64,000 bases of DNA from Streptomyces broussonetiae (GTDB lineage: Bacteria; Actinomycetota; Actinomycetes; Streptomycetales; Streptomycetaceae): assembly GCF_009796285.1 (NCBI RefSeq), contig NZ_CP047020.1, forward strand, positions 3,720,001 through 3,784,000, given 5' to 3'. Of the stretch, positions 54,339 through 62,472 are shown in pieces. The position numbers and the translations under genes were made by a program. How positions within the stretch are numbered: the stretch's first letter is position 1; every line of letters begins with the position of its first letter. The notes below the pieces were generated by a model. The model was not told the DNA's origin, searched no databases, and saw only the letters and a list, made by a program, of their open reading frames with translations.

Positions 54339-55169
54339 TTGGTCAACGTGAAGGTGCTGAACCCCGAGCGCAGTCCACAGGCTGCCTATGGGGCTCAGCT
54401 GCGCAGGTCGAGAGAGGAGAGGGGGTGGAAGCAGGAGGAGTTGGCGTCCAGGATGGAATATTCCAGTTCGCATATTTCGGCCGTTGAAACTGGTCGCAAG
54501 ATGCCAACCTTGCGGTTCTCGCGCAGTGCTGACCGAACGTTGGGCACAGGCGACATGTTCGAGCGCCGCTTCCGCGAGCTCACCCTTGGCTCCCTGCTGG
54601 AGGGCTTCGCCGAGTATGTCGACTACGAAGCCCGAGCAGTTGAAATCCGGCTCTACGAGATCGGGATCATCCCAGGCCTGCTTCAGACGCCCGAGTACGC
54701 ACGCGTACTGGCGGAAAGCGCCGTCAAGCGGGGGGCCATCACACCCGAGCAGGCTGACGAGCGGGTTGCGTACCTGCTGGAGCGACAGAAGGCGCTATCA
54801 CGGCCCCAGCTCCTCTCGATGCTTGTCGTCGTGGATGAGAGCTGCATTCGGCGGTGGGTCGGCGGCACCATGGTCATGGACGCCCAGCTTCAGGCCTTAG
54901 TCGAGTTTGCCGCCCGCCCCAACACGGTTCTACAGGTTGCCCCGTTCGACATAGGCGAGAAGCGTCCTTACGACCTACCCGTCAACTTGCTGACGCTGCC
55001 TGATCAGTCCATGGTCGCCTACGCCGAGTCCCAAGCCCAGGGTCACATGGACCGTGAAACCACTTCCATCCGGCCCATGATGGCGGCCTACCATCAGCTG
55101 CAGGCCGAAGCACTCTCGCAGGCGGCTTCCGTGGCCATGATTGATCAGCTTCGAAAGGGCACCCCGTGA
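54339..55169 (+). CDS. XRE-family regulator with DUF5753 domain, TTA codon
   Basis: 276 residues from TTG 54339 (GGAGGT upstream; GTG 54348 and TTG 54327 are alternatives). The HTH is WKQEELASRMEYSSSHISAVE, followed by DUF5753 (IPGLLQTPEYARVLAESAV; FAARPNTVLQVAPFDIGE). Codon 187 is TTA (54897-54899), so translation should depend on the bldA tRNA; I found no in-frame TTA in the related gene at 34399. Stop overlaps the first DUF397 gene (GTGA). Confidence 0.88.
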   Translation: MVNVKVLNPERSPQAAYGAQLRRSREERGWKQEELASRMEYSSSHISAVETGRKMPTLRFSRSADRTLGTGDMFERRFRELTLGSLLEGFAEYVDYEARAVEIRLYEIGIIPGLLQTPEYARVLAESAVKRGAITPEQADERVAYLLERQKALSRPQLLSMLVVVDESCIRRWVGGTMVMDAQLQALVEFAARPNTVLQVAPFDIGEKRPYDLPVNLLTLPDQSMVAYAESQAQGHMDRETTSIRPMMAAYHQLQAEALSQAASVAMIDQLRKGTP

Positions 55170-55369
55170 CAACGAACGACGCTCCCCGCTGGTTCACGTC
55201 CTCCCACAGCAACAACGGCGGCAACTGCGTGGAAGTCGCCGTCAACCTTGCCGCCTCGCACGGTGTGATCCCCGTCCGTGACACCAAGAACCCGAACGGC
55301 CCGGTGCTGAACCTCCCCGCCGACGCCTGGTCCGACTTCGTCACCCTGGCGAAGAACGCTCAGGTCTGA
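55166..55369 (+). CDS. DUF397 protein, first of a tandem pair
   Basis: 67 residues: WFTSSHSNNGGNCVEVAVNL, GVIPVRDTKNPNGPVLNLP and WSDFVTLAKNAQV. GTG start coupled to the XRE gene. It is highly similar in protein and DNA to the next gene, indicating a recent tandem duplication. Confidence 0.9.
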   Translation: MTTNDAPRWFTSSHSNNGGNCVEVAVNLAASHGVIPVRDTKNPNGPVLNLPADAWSDFVTLAKNAQV

Positions 55370-55391
55370 GCGCCTGGAAGAAGGATTCCCA

Positions 55392-55592
55392 GTGACGACC
55401 GAAACCCCGCAGTGGTTCACGTCCTCGTACAGCAGCAACGGCGGCGCCTGCATCGAGGTCGCCACCAACCTCGCCGCCACCCGCGGCCTGGTCCCCGTCC
55501 GTGACACCAAGAACCCGAACGGCCCGGTGCTGAGCCTCCCCGCCCACGCGTGGTCCCACTTCGTAGCCCTGGCGAAGGACGCTCAGGTCTGA
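55392..55592 (+). CDS. DUF397 protein, second of a tandem pair
   Basis: 66 residues: WFTSSYSSNGGACIEVATNL, LVPVRDTKNPNGPVLSLP and WSHFVALAKDAQV. GAAGAAGG precedes the GTG, 22 bp after the first copy. A terminator hairpin follows. Confidence 0.9.
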   Translation: MTTETPQWFTSSYSSNGGACIEVATNLAATRGLVPVRDTKNPNGPVLSLPAHAWSHFVALAKDAQV

Positions 55593-55604
55593 GCGCCAGG
55601 TGCA

Positions 55605-55637
55605 GACTCGGCGGCACCGAAAGGGCGCCGCCGAGTC
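55605..55637 (+). terminator. Terminator of the second XRE/DUF397 operon
   Basis: Perfect 11-bp stem GACTCGGCGGC / GCCGCCGAGTC with an 11-nt loop, 12 nt after the last DUF397 stop. Confidence 0.75.
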
Positions 55638-55768
55638 CCGGAGGGACCAAGGACCTCCGTCAGCCCTTGCCGATTCACAGGCAACCGCAAGGCACGCCAC
55701 AGCGAGCGCCCAAACCGTCCTTGCACGCTACCCCGGTGACATCTGCCACCGATCCCCTCCCCCACGCC

Positions 55769-58015
55769 ATGACGGCGACCCCGGGTCCGCCGTCGCCGAC
55801 GCCGACCCCGCCGGACACCGGTCCGGAGCGCGCGCCGCGCTGGTCGCTGCCCGCGCTGCTCGCGATCATGCTGCTCGCGGCCGTGCTGTACACCTGGAAC
55901 CTGTCGGGCTCCAGCCTCAACAGCTTCTACAGCGCGGCCATCTACAGCGGCACCCAGAACTGGAAGGCCTGGTTCTTCGGCTCGCTCGACGCGGGCAACT
56001 TCCTCACCGTCGACAAGCCGCCGTTCGCCGACATGGTCATGAGCCTGTCGTGCCGGGTCTTCGGATTCGGCACCTGGCAGATGATGCTGCCGGAGGTCGC
56101 TGCCGGGCTCGGCGCGATCTGGATCCTGCACTCCTCCGTGAAGCGGTCCTTCGGGCACGCGGCAGCGGCAGTGGCCGCGCTGGTCCTCGCGCTGACCCCG
56201 ATCACGGTCGCCATCAACCGGGACAACAACCCCGACACCATCCTCGTCCTGCTGATGGCCGGCGGCGCGGCGCTCGCCCTGCGCGCCACCCGCACCGGCA
56301 GGCTGCTGCCCCTGCTCGGCTCGGCGGTCTGCTTCGGCCTCGCCTTCAACACGAAGATGCTGGCCGGGTACATCGCGCTGCCCGCCGTCTTCGCGGTCTA
56401 TCTGCTCGCGGCGCGGCCGAAGCTCCTCAAGCGGGTGGTCAACCTGCTGATCGCGGGCGTGGTGCTGGCCGTCGCCAGCTTCTGGTGGGCCATCGCGGTA
56501 TCCCTCGTCCCCGCCTCCGAGCGGCCGTACATCGGCGGTTCGACGGACGGCACCGCCTGGAACCTGATCATGGGATACAACGGCCTCGGCCGGATCTTCG
56601 GCGGCGAGGGCAACGGCGGCGGTGGCGCAGGGGGCGGCGGTGGCGGCTTCTCCGGCTCCGCGGGCCTCGGCCGGATGTTCAACGACATCCTCGGCGGCCA
56701 GATCTCCTGGCTGATCCCGTTCGCGCTGATCGCCCTCGTCTCGGGCCTGATCCTGTGCGGCCGCGCCCCACGCACCGACCTCACCCGGGCCGCGCTCATC
56801 CTCTGGGGCGGCTGGACGGTGCTGCACTACGTCACCTTCGCGACCGCCGAGGGCACGATGCACCCGTACTACACGACCGCCCTCGCGCCCGGCATCGCGG
56901 CGCTGTGCGGCGGCGGTGGCGTGCTGCTGCTGCGCGCGTTCCGCGCCGACAGGCGCTGGGTGTGGGTCCTGCCGGCCGCTCTCGCGGTCACGGCGGTCTG
57001 GGCGATGGTCCTGCTGCGCCGGGCCTCGGGCTGGAACACCTGGCTGTGGCCGGTCGTGGGTGTCGTGATGGCGGCTGCGGTCGTCGGCCTGTTCGTCTTC
57101 CGCTCCGGGGGCCGCGTCCGGCTGCTGGCGGCCTCCGTCGCCGCCGCCGTCGTCGCGGCGCTCGCGGGCCCGGCGGCGTACGCCTGGTCGGTGCCGTCCG
57201 GCTCGGGCGGTGGCGGCATGAGCGGCGTGAACCCGACGGCCGGTCCCTCGACGGGCAACGGCTTCGGCGGCGGCCGGGGCGGTTTCCAGGGGGGCCGGGG
57301 CGACTTCCCGGGCGGCGGCGGGATGCCGGGCGGCACCCAGCGGGGCGGCGGCCGGAACGCGGAGGCCGGCGGCGGCTTCCCCGACGGCGGCAGTGCACCC
57401 GGGGGCCTCCCGGGCGGCGGCCAGAACGGCGAACTCCCCGGCGGCCAGGGCGCGTCGGGCGGTACGGCGCCGGGTGGCGCCGGTGACACCGCCGGCACCG
57501 GCTCCGCGAACGGCGAGTCGGGACGCATGGTCGGCGGCCGTACGGGCGCCGGTATGGGCGGTGGCCCGGGCGGCATGGGCGGCGCGGACAGCGAGCTGAT
57601 CGCGTACCTGAAGAAGCACCAGGACGGCGCCACCTGGCTCCTCGCGGTCTCCAACTCGCAGAGCGCGGCCCAGATCGAGCTGAGCGCCAAGGTGCCCGTC
57701 ATCTCCATGTGGGGCTTCACCGGCACCGACAAGGCGATGACCGTCGCCAAGCTCGAGGAACTGGTCAAGAAGGGCGAGCTGCACTACATCCAGCTCGGCG
57801 GCGGCATGACGGGCGGCGGCCCCGGCGGCGGCAACAACAGCCTGTCCTCCGAGGTCACGGCCTGGGTGAAGAAGCACGGGACGCTGGTGAAGGAGAGCGC
57901 GTACAGCAAGAGCGCGACGTCCTCGTCCAAGTCGTCCGCCAAGTCCTCTTCGAGGATGACCACACAGAGCAGCACCTCGACGGTCTACCGCCTGGACCCG
58001 TCGGACGTGAGCTGA
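55769..58015 (+). CDS. GT39/ArnT-type membrane glycosyltransferase with Gly-rich extracellular region
   Basis: 748 residues. The GT-C fold has about twelve membrane segments; the acidic first-loop motif region is SFYSAAIYSGTQNWKAWFFG with TVDKPPFADM. A long Gly/Pro/Asn-rich stretch (about residues 475-605) precedes a C-terminal domain of the YkcA/B type (LIAYLKKHQDGATWLLAVSN; VISMWGFTGTD) and a Ser/Lys-rich tail. It should transfer a sugar from a polyprenyl phosphate to an exported acceptor. GTG 55736 is an alternative start; no ribosome site is obvious at either. Confidence 0.85.
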   Translation: MTATPGPPSPTPTPPDTGPERAPRWSLPALLAIMLLAAVLYTWNLSGSSLNSFYSAAIYSGTQNWKAWFFGSLDAGNFLTVDKPPFADMVMSLSCRVFGFGTWQMMLPEVAAGLGAIWILHSSVKRSFGHAAAAVAALVLALTPITVAINRDNNPDTILVLLMAGGAALALRATRTGRLLPLLGSAVCFGLAFNTKMLAGYIALPAVFAVYLLAARPKLLKRVVNLLIAGVVLAVASFWWAIAVSLVPASERPYIGGSTDGTAWNLIMGYNGLGRIFGGEGNGGGGAGGGGGGFSGSAGLGRMFNDILGGQISWLIPFALIALVSGLILCGRAPRTDLTRAALILWGGWTVLHYVTFATAEGTMHPYYTTALAPGIAALCGGGGVLLLRAFRADRRWVWVLPAALAVTAVWAMVLLRRASGWNTWLWPVVGVVMAAAVVGLFVFRSGGRVRLLAASVAAAVVAALAGPAAYAWSVPSGSGGGGMSGVNPTAGPSTGNGFGGGRGGFQGGRGDFPGGGGMPGGTQRGGGRNAEAGGGFPDGGSAPGGLPGGGQNGELPGGQGASGGTAPGGAGDTAGTGSANGESGRMVGGRTGAGMGGGPGGMGGADSELIAYLKKHQDGATWLLAVSNSQSAAQIELSAKVPVISMWGFTGTDKAMTVAKLEELVKKGELHYIQLGGGMTGGGPGGGNNSLSSEVTAWVKKHGTLVKESAYSKSATSSSKSSAKSSSRMTTQSSTSTVYRLDPSDVS

Positions 58016-58039
58016 GGCGACACCGCCGTTCCACTGACC

Positions 58040-58082
58040 GCGCAGTGCGCCGAGGACCCCGATCGCCCTCGGCGCACTGCGC
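58040..58082. terminator. Bidirectional terminator between convergent genes
   Basis: Perfect 16-bp stem GCGCAGTGCGCCGAGG / CCTCGGCGCACTGCGC with an 11-nt loop, between the glycosyltransferase stop (58015) and the convergent ThDP enzyme stop (58097). Confidence 0.85.
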
Positions 58083-58096
58083 CGTTCGCACTCCGG

Positions 58097-59782
58097 CTAA
58101 CCCAGATGCGTCGGCGCGAACATCCGCAGTACCGCCGGCAGGACCACCACCGAGGGTCCCGGCGAGGCCATCGCCTTCGCCAGGTCCTCCTCCAGGGTCT
58201 CCGGAGTCGTACGGACCCCCGGCACCCCGAAGGACTCCGCCAGCGCCACATAGTCCGGTCGCGTGAGTTCCGTCGCCGTCGGCTGTCCGAACGCGTCCGT
58301 CATGTACTCGCGCAGGATGCCGTAGCCGCCGTCGTCGACGATCAGCCAGGTGACCGGGAGGTCGTACTGGCGTGCCGTGGCCAGTTCCGCGATCGAGTAC
58401 AGGGCGCCGCCGTCGCCCGACACCGCCAGCACGGGACGCGTCGGGTCCGCCGCCGCCGCGCCCAGCGCCGCCGGGAAGCCGTAGCCGAGGCCGCCGGCCC
58501 CCTGCGCGGAGTGCATGGTGTTCGTGCCCCGGGGGTCGAAGGCCGACCACGCCCAGTACGCCAGGATCGTCATGTCCCAGAAGGAGGGTGAGGTCGCGGG
58601 CAGCGCACTGCGGACAGCGCCCAACACCTCCTGCTCCAACGTCAGTCCCTGCCCGGCGATACGGGCGGCCACCTTCTCCAGCAGCTCCCGCACCCGCTCC
58701 GGCGCCGAGTCGTCCGTCCGCTCCCGCACCGTCTCCAGCAGCGCCTGCAGGGCGAGGCGGGCGTCCGCGTGGATGCCGAGGGCGGGATGGTTGGACTCCA
58801 GCTTGCCGAGGTCCGCCTCGATCTGGATCACCCGGCCGCGGGGCTTGAACGTGTGGTAGTTGGAGGAGAGTTCACCGAGGCCCGAACCGACCACCAGCAG
58901 GACGTCGGCCTCCTCGAGGAAGTCCGTCGTGTGGCGGTCCTCCAGCCAGGACTGGAGAGACAGGGGGTGCTCCCAGGGGAACGCGCCCTTGCCGCCGAAC
59001 GTCGTCACGACCGGTGCGTCCAGCGTCTCGGCCAGCGCCTTCAGCTTGCCCGAGGCGTCGGACCGTACGACGCCGCCGCCCGCGATGATCGCCGGGCGGG
59101 ACGCGTGGGTCAGCAAGTCGGCTGCCAGCGCCGTCAGTTCGGGGCGCGGGACCAGGCCGTCCGGCGTCGCGTCCATCGCCGTCACCACCGGAAGGGCGGT
59201 CGGCGACAGCAGGACGTCCTGCGGGATCTCCACCCACACCGGGCCGTGCGGGGCCGTCAGCGCCGACTTCCACGCCTCCGCGATCGCGGACGGGATCTGG
59301 GACTGCGTGCGGACCGTGTGCACGGACTTGACCACGCCCCGGAAGGAGGCGGACTGGTCGGGAAGTTCGTGGAGGTAGCCGTGACGGCCGCCGCCGAGGC
59401 CCGCCGTCGGGATCTGGCTGCTGATCGCCAGGACGGGGGCGGAGGCCGCGGCGGCCTCCTGGAGCGCCGCCAGGGACGTCAGCGCGCCGGGGCCCGTGGA
59501 GAGCAGGAGAGGCGCGGCCTCGCCCGTGATCCTGCCGTACGCGTCCGCCGCGAAGCCCGCGTTGTTCTCCACCCGCAGGCCCACGTAGCGCAGCGACGAC
59601 CTGCGCAGGGCGTCGAACATGCCCAGCGCGTGCTGGCCGGGCAGGCCGAAGACCGTGGTCGCGCCCAGCCCGGCCAGGGTCTCCACGACCAGGTCTCCGC
59701 CGTTGCGCCCCGGGGGAGGGTTCAGGGCCGCGGTGATCTGCGCCGGCGTCGGGCGGAGTACCAGGTCGTGGTCGTGGGTCAC
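58097..59782 (-). CDS. ThDP-dependent enzyme of the acetolactate synthase/benzoylformate decarboxylase group
   Basis: 561 residues with three ThDP-fold domains: Glu in RVENNAGFAADAYGR, central FAD/DHS-like domain (AIIAGGGVVRSDASGKL) and cofactor motif SGDGGALYSIAEL with VDDGGYGIL in place of the usual Asn at the end. GTG 59782, 5 bp after the ureohydrolase stop, so co-transcribed. By context it may process the 2-oxo acid or aldehyde arising from the guanidino compound handled upstream; substrate unproven. Confidence 0.85.
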   Translation of the reverse strand: MTHDHDLVLRPTPAQITAALNPPPGRNGGDLVVETLAGLGATTVFGLPGQHALGMFDALRRSSLRYVGLRVENNAGFAADAYGRITGEAAPLLLSTGPGALTSLAALQEAAAASAPVLAISSQIPTAGLGGGRHGYLHELPDQSASFRGVVKSVHTVRTQSQIPSAIAEAWKSALTAPHGPVWVEIPQDVLLSPTALPVVTAMDATPDGLVPRPELTALAADLLTHASRPAIIAGGGVVRSDASGKLKALAETLDAPVVTTFGGKGAFPWEHPLSLQSWLEDRHTTDFLEEADVLLVVGSGLGELSSNYHTFKPRGRVIQIEADLGKLESNHPALGIHADARLALQALLETVRERTDDSAPERVRELLEKVAARIAGQGLTLEQEVLGAVRSALPATSPSFWDMTILAYWAWSAFDPRGTNTMHSAQGAGGLGYGFPAALGAAAADPTRPVLAVSGDGGALYSIAELATARQYDLPVTWLIVDDGGYGILREYMTDAFGQPTATELTRPDYVALAESFGVPGVRTTPETLEEDLAKAMASPGPSVVVLPAVLRMFAPTHLG

Positions 59783-59787
59783 GTCGG

Positions 59788-60759
59788 TTACGCGTCCTTC
59801 CGGGCCGCCGCGATCTGGCGGCTCATGATGGTGGTCAGTTCGTAGGCCGTGTGGGAGGCGGCGACCGAGGTGATCTCGGCGTGGTCGTACGCCGGGGCCA
59901 CCTCGACCACGTCCGCCGAGACCAGGTTGCAGGAGGCCAGGCCGCGCAGGATCTCCAGCAGCTCCCGCGAGGTCATGCCGCCCGCCTCAGGCGTGCCCGT
60001 GCCGGGCGCGTGGGCGGGGTCGAGGCAGTCGATGTCGATGGAGATGTACAGCGGGCGGTCGCCGATGCGCTGGCGCAGCTGGTCGGCCACCTCGTCGGCG
60101 CCGCGGCGGTAGATGTCGGCGGACGTGACGATGCCGAAGCCCATCTTCTCGTCGTCGGTGAGGTCCTGCTTGCCGTACAGCGGGCCGCGGGTGCCGACGT
60201 GGGAGAGGGCGGAGGTGTCGAGGATGCCCTCCTCCACGGCGCGGCGGAACGGGGTGCCGTGGGTGTACTCGGCGCCGAAGTAGGTGTCCCAGGTGTCCAG
60301 GTGGGCGTCGAAGTGGAGCAGGGCCACCGGGCCGTGCTTCTTGGCCACCGAACGCAGCAGCGGCAGGGCGATCGTGTGGTCGCCGCCCAGCGTCATCAGG
60401 CGGGCGCCCGTACCGAGCAGGTCGTCGGCCGCGGCCTCGATGGTCTCGACCGCCTCGTTGATGTTGAACGGGTTCACGGCGATGTCGCCGCCGTCCGCGA
60501 CCTGGGCGAGGGCGAACGGGGAGGCGTCCTGCGCCGGGTTGTACGGGCGCAGCAGCCGGGACGCCTCGCGGATGGCGTTGCCGCCGAAGCGGGCGCCCGG
60601 CCGGTACGAGACGCCGGAGTCGAACGGCACGCCCACGACGGCGACATCGGCGGTGCCGACCTCGTCCAGGCGGGGCAGCCGGGCGAAGGTCGCCGGGCCG
60701 GCGTACCGCGGGATGCGGGAGGAGTCGACGGGGCCGCGGGGCGTCTCGTTGCTGCTCAT
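59788..60759 (-). CDS. Agmatinase/guanidinobutyrase-family ureohydrolase
   Basis: 323 residues. The binuclear manganese motifs are GGDHTI, HFDAHLDTW and SIDIDCLDPAHAPGTG. It hydrolyses a guanidino compound to urea and an amine. Similar enzymes act on agmatine, guanidinobutyrate, guanidinopropionate or guanidine, and this cannot be decided from the sequence. Start ATG 60759 with GAAGG upstream, 56 bp after the symporter. Confidence 0.9.
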   Translation of the reverse strand: MSSNETPRGPVDSSRIPRYAGPATFARLPRLDEVGTADVAVVGVPFDSGVSYRPGARFGGNAIREASRLLRPYNPAQDASPFALAQVADGGDIAVNPFNINEAVETIEAAADDLLGTGARLMTLGGDHTIALPLLRSVAKKHGPVALLHFDAHLDTWDTYFGAEYTHGTPFRRAVEEGILDTSALSHVGTRGPLYGKQDLTDDEKMGFGIVTSADIYRRGADEVADQLRQRIGDRPLYISIDIDCLDPAHAPGTGTPEAGGMTSRELLEILRGLASCNLVSADVVEVAPAYDHAEITSVAASHTAYELTTIMSRQIAAARKDA

Positions 60760-60815
60760 GGTGAAATGCCTTCTTTCCTGCGCTTCGTCGCGCATGCACT
60801 GCTTTCCATACGACT

Positions 60816-62279
60816 CTACTGGTGAGCCGGGACGGGTTCGGACGGAAGTTCGGGAGAGCGTCCGGCGAGGCGCTCGCGCCATGCGCCGAGGACGGCCTCG
60901 TCGGTGGGCTTCGTGGCCAGGGAGACGGCCACGTAGACGGCGAGGGAGGCGAGCAGACCGTAGTAGACGGGCTCGTTGGCGAGGATGCCGTAGCCGGCCA
61001 TCAGGCCGATCACGGCGAGGCCGCCGACGATCACCGAGGCCAGCGCGCCCTGGCCGGTGCCGCGCTTCCACAGCAGGCCGCCGAGGATGGGCACGAGCAG
61101 ACCGCCGACGAGCAGGTTGTACGCCACGGTCAGCGCCTCGACCACGTTGTTCAGCGCGATCGCCGTACCGATCACCGCCACGCCCATGACCAGGATGAAC
61201 GCCCGGTTGCCCGCGACCTCGTCGTGATCACCGCCGCCGTCCCGTCGTACGGCGCCCCGCAGCCGCGACCAGATGTCGTTGTTGGCGACCGTGGCGCAGG
61301 CGATCAGCGCGCCGGAGGACGTCGACATCACCGCGGCCAGGGCGGCGGCCAGCACCAGGCCGCGTACGCCGACGGGGAGTTCGGCCTTGACGATGGTGGC
61401 GAAGGCGTCGTCGGGGTTGGCGAGGTTCGGGTAGAGCACCTTGGCGGCCGTGCCGATCACCGCGCCGGCGAGGGCGTAGGCCAGACAGTAGGTTCCGGCC
61501 ACCGTGCCGCCCCACTTGGCGGTCCTGTCGCCGCGGGCGGTGAACACGCGCTGCCAGATGTCCTGACCGATCAGCATGCCGAACGTGTAGATCAGGACGT
61601 AGGTGAAGATCGTCTCGCCACCGATGCCCAGCGGGTCGAAGTACGAGGTCGGCAGCTTGGCCTTCATCTCGCTGAAGCCGCCCGCCTTGACCACGGCGAT
61701 GGGCAGGAGCAGGAGCAGGACGCCGATCGTCTTCACCACGAACTGGACCATGTCCGTCAGGGTGATCGACCACATGCCACCGAGGGTGGAGTACGCGACG
61801 ACGATGGACCCGCCGATCACGATCGCGAGCGTCCGGTTCATGTCGAAGAGGACGTCGAAGATCGTGGCGTAGGCGATGGTCGAGGTGACCGCCAGCATGA
61901 GGGTGTACGCCCACATGACCACGCCCGAGATGACGCCCGCCCTGCCGCCGTAGCGCAGGTCGAGCATCTCGGAGACGGTGTAGACCTTCAGACGGGCGAT
62001 CCGGGCGGAGAAGAAGACGGAGAGCGCCAGCAGGCCGAGGCCGATGGTGAAGACCATCCAGGCGCCGGAGAGGCCGTACCGGTAACCGAGACCCACGCCA
62101 CCGATGGTGGACGCGCCGCCGAGGACGATCGCCGCCATGGTGCCGGAGTACATGGCGGGCCCGAGGCGGCGGCCCGCCACCAGGAAGTCGCTCTTCGACT
62201 TGGCGCGGCGCATGCCCCACCAGCCCATGGCCAGCATCCCGGCCAGGTACAGGACGATCACTGTGTAGTCGACGGCCAT
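60816..62279 (-). CDS. Sodium:solute symporter
   Basis: 487 residues, SSS family with about thirteen membrane segments (DYTVIVLYLAGMLAMGWWGM; GGASTIGGVGLGYRYGLSGAW; GLVLAAALAAVMSTSSGALI with the Na+-site Ser/Thr). First gene of an operon with the ureohydrolase, so a guanidino compound or its amine is a plausible cargo (inference). Divergent from the PucR gene. Confidence 0.92.
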   Translation of the reverse strand: MAVDYTVIVLYLAGMLAMGWWGMRRAKSKSDFLVAGRRLGPAMYSGTMAAIVLGGASTIGGVGLGYRYGLSGAWMVFTIGLGLLALSVFFSARIARLKVYTVSEMLDLRYGGRAGVISGVVMWAYTLMLAVTSTIAYATIFDVLFDMNRTLAIVIGGSIVVAYSTLGGMWSITLTDMVQFVVKTIGVLLLLLPIAVVKAGGFSEMKAKLPTSYFDPLGIGGETIFTYVLIYTFGMLIGQDIWQRVFTARGDRTAKWGGTVAGTYCLAYALAGAVIGTAAKVLYPNLANPDDAFATIVKAELPVGVRGLVLAAALAAVMSTSSGALIACATVANNDIWSRLRGAVRRDGGGDHDEVAGNRAFILVMGVAVIGTAIALNNVVEALTVAYNLLVGGLLVPILGGLLWKRGTGQGALASVIVGGLAVIGLMAGYGILANEPVYYGLLASLAVYVAVSLATKPTDEAVLGAWRERLAGRSPELPSEPVPAHQ

Positions 62280-62472
62280 GGGGCCCTCCTTCGCGCACTG
62301 TCGGTGGCGTGTCGTGCAGATACATGGGGGGTGGCGCGCCGGCAGCGGATCGCGGGGACATCCGCCCGTACCCGCGGCTGCCGTGCTGACTTGACACTAG
62401 GTGGCCGGAAAGCGACTGCGAAGTGTACGTTTCATCCATATGAACGGGGTGGAAGTAGAGGGAATGCACACC

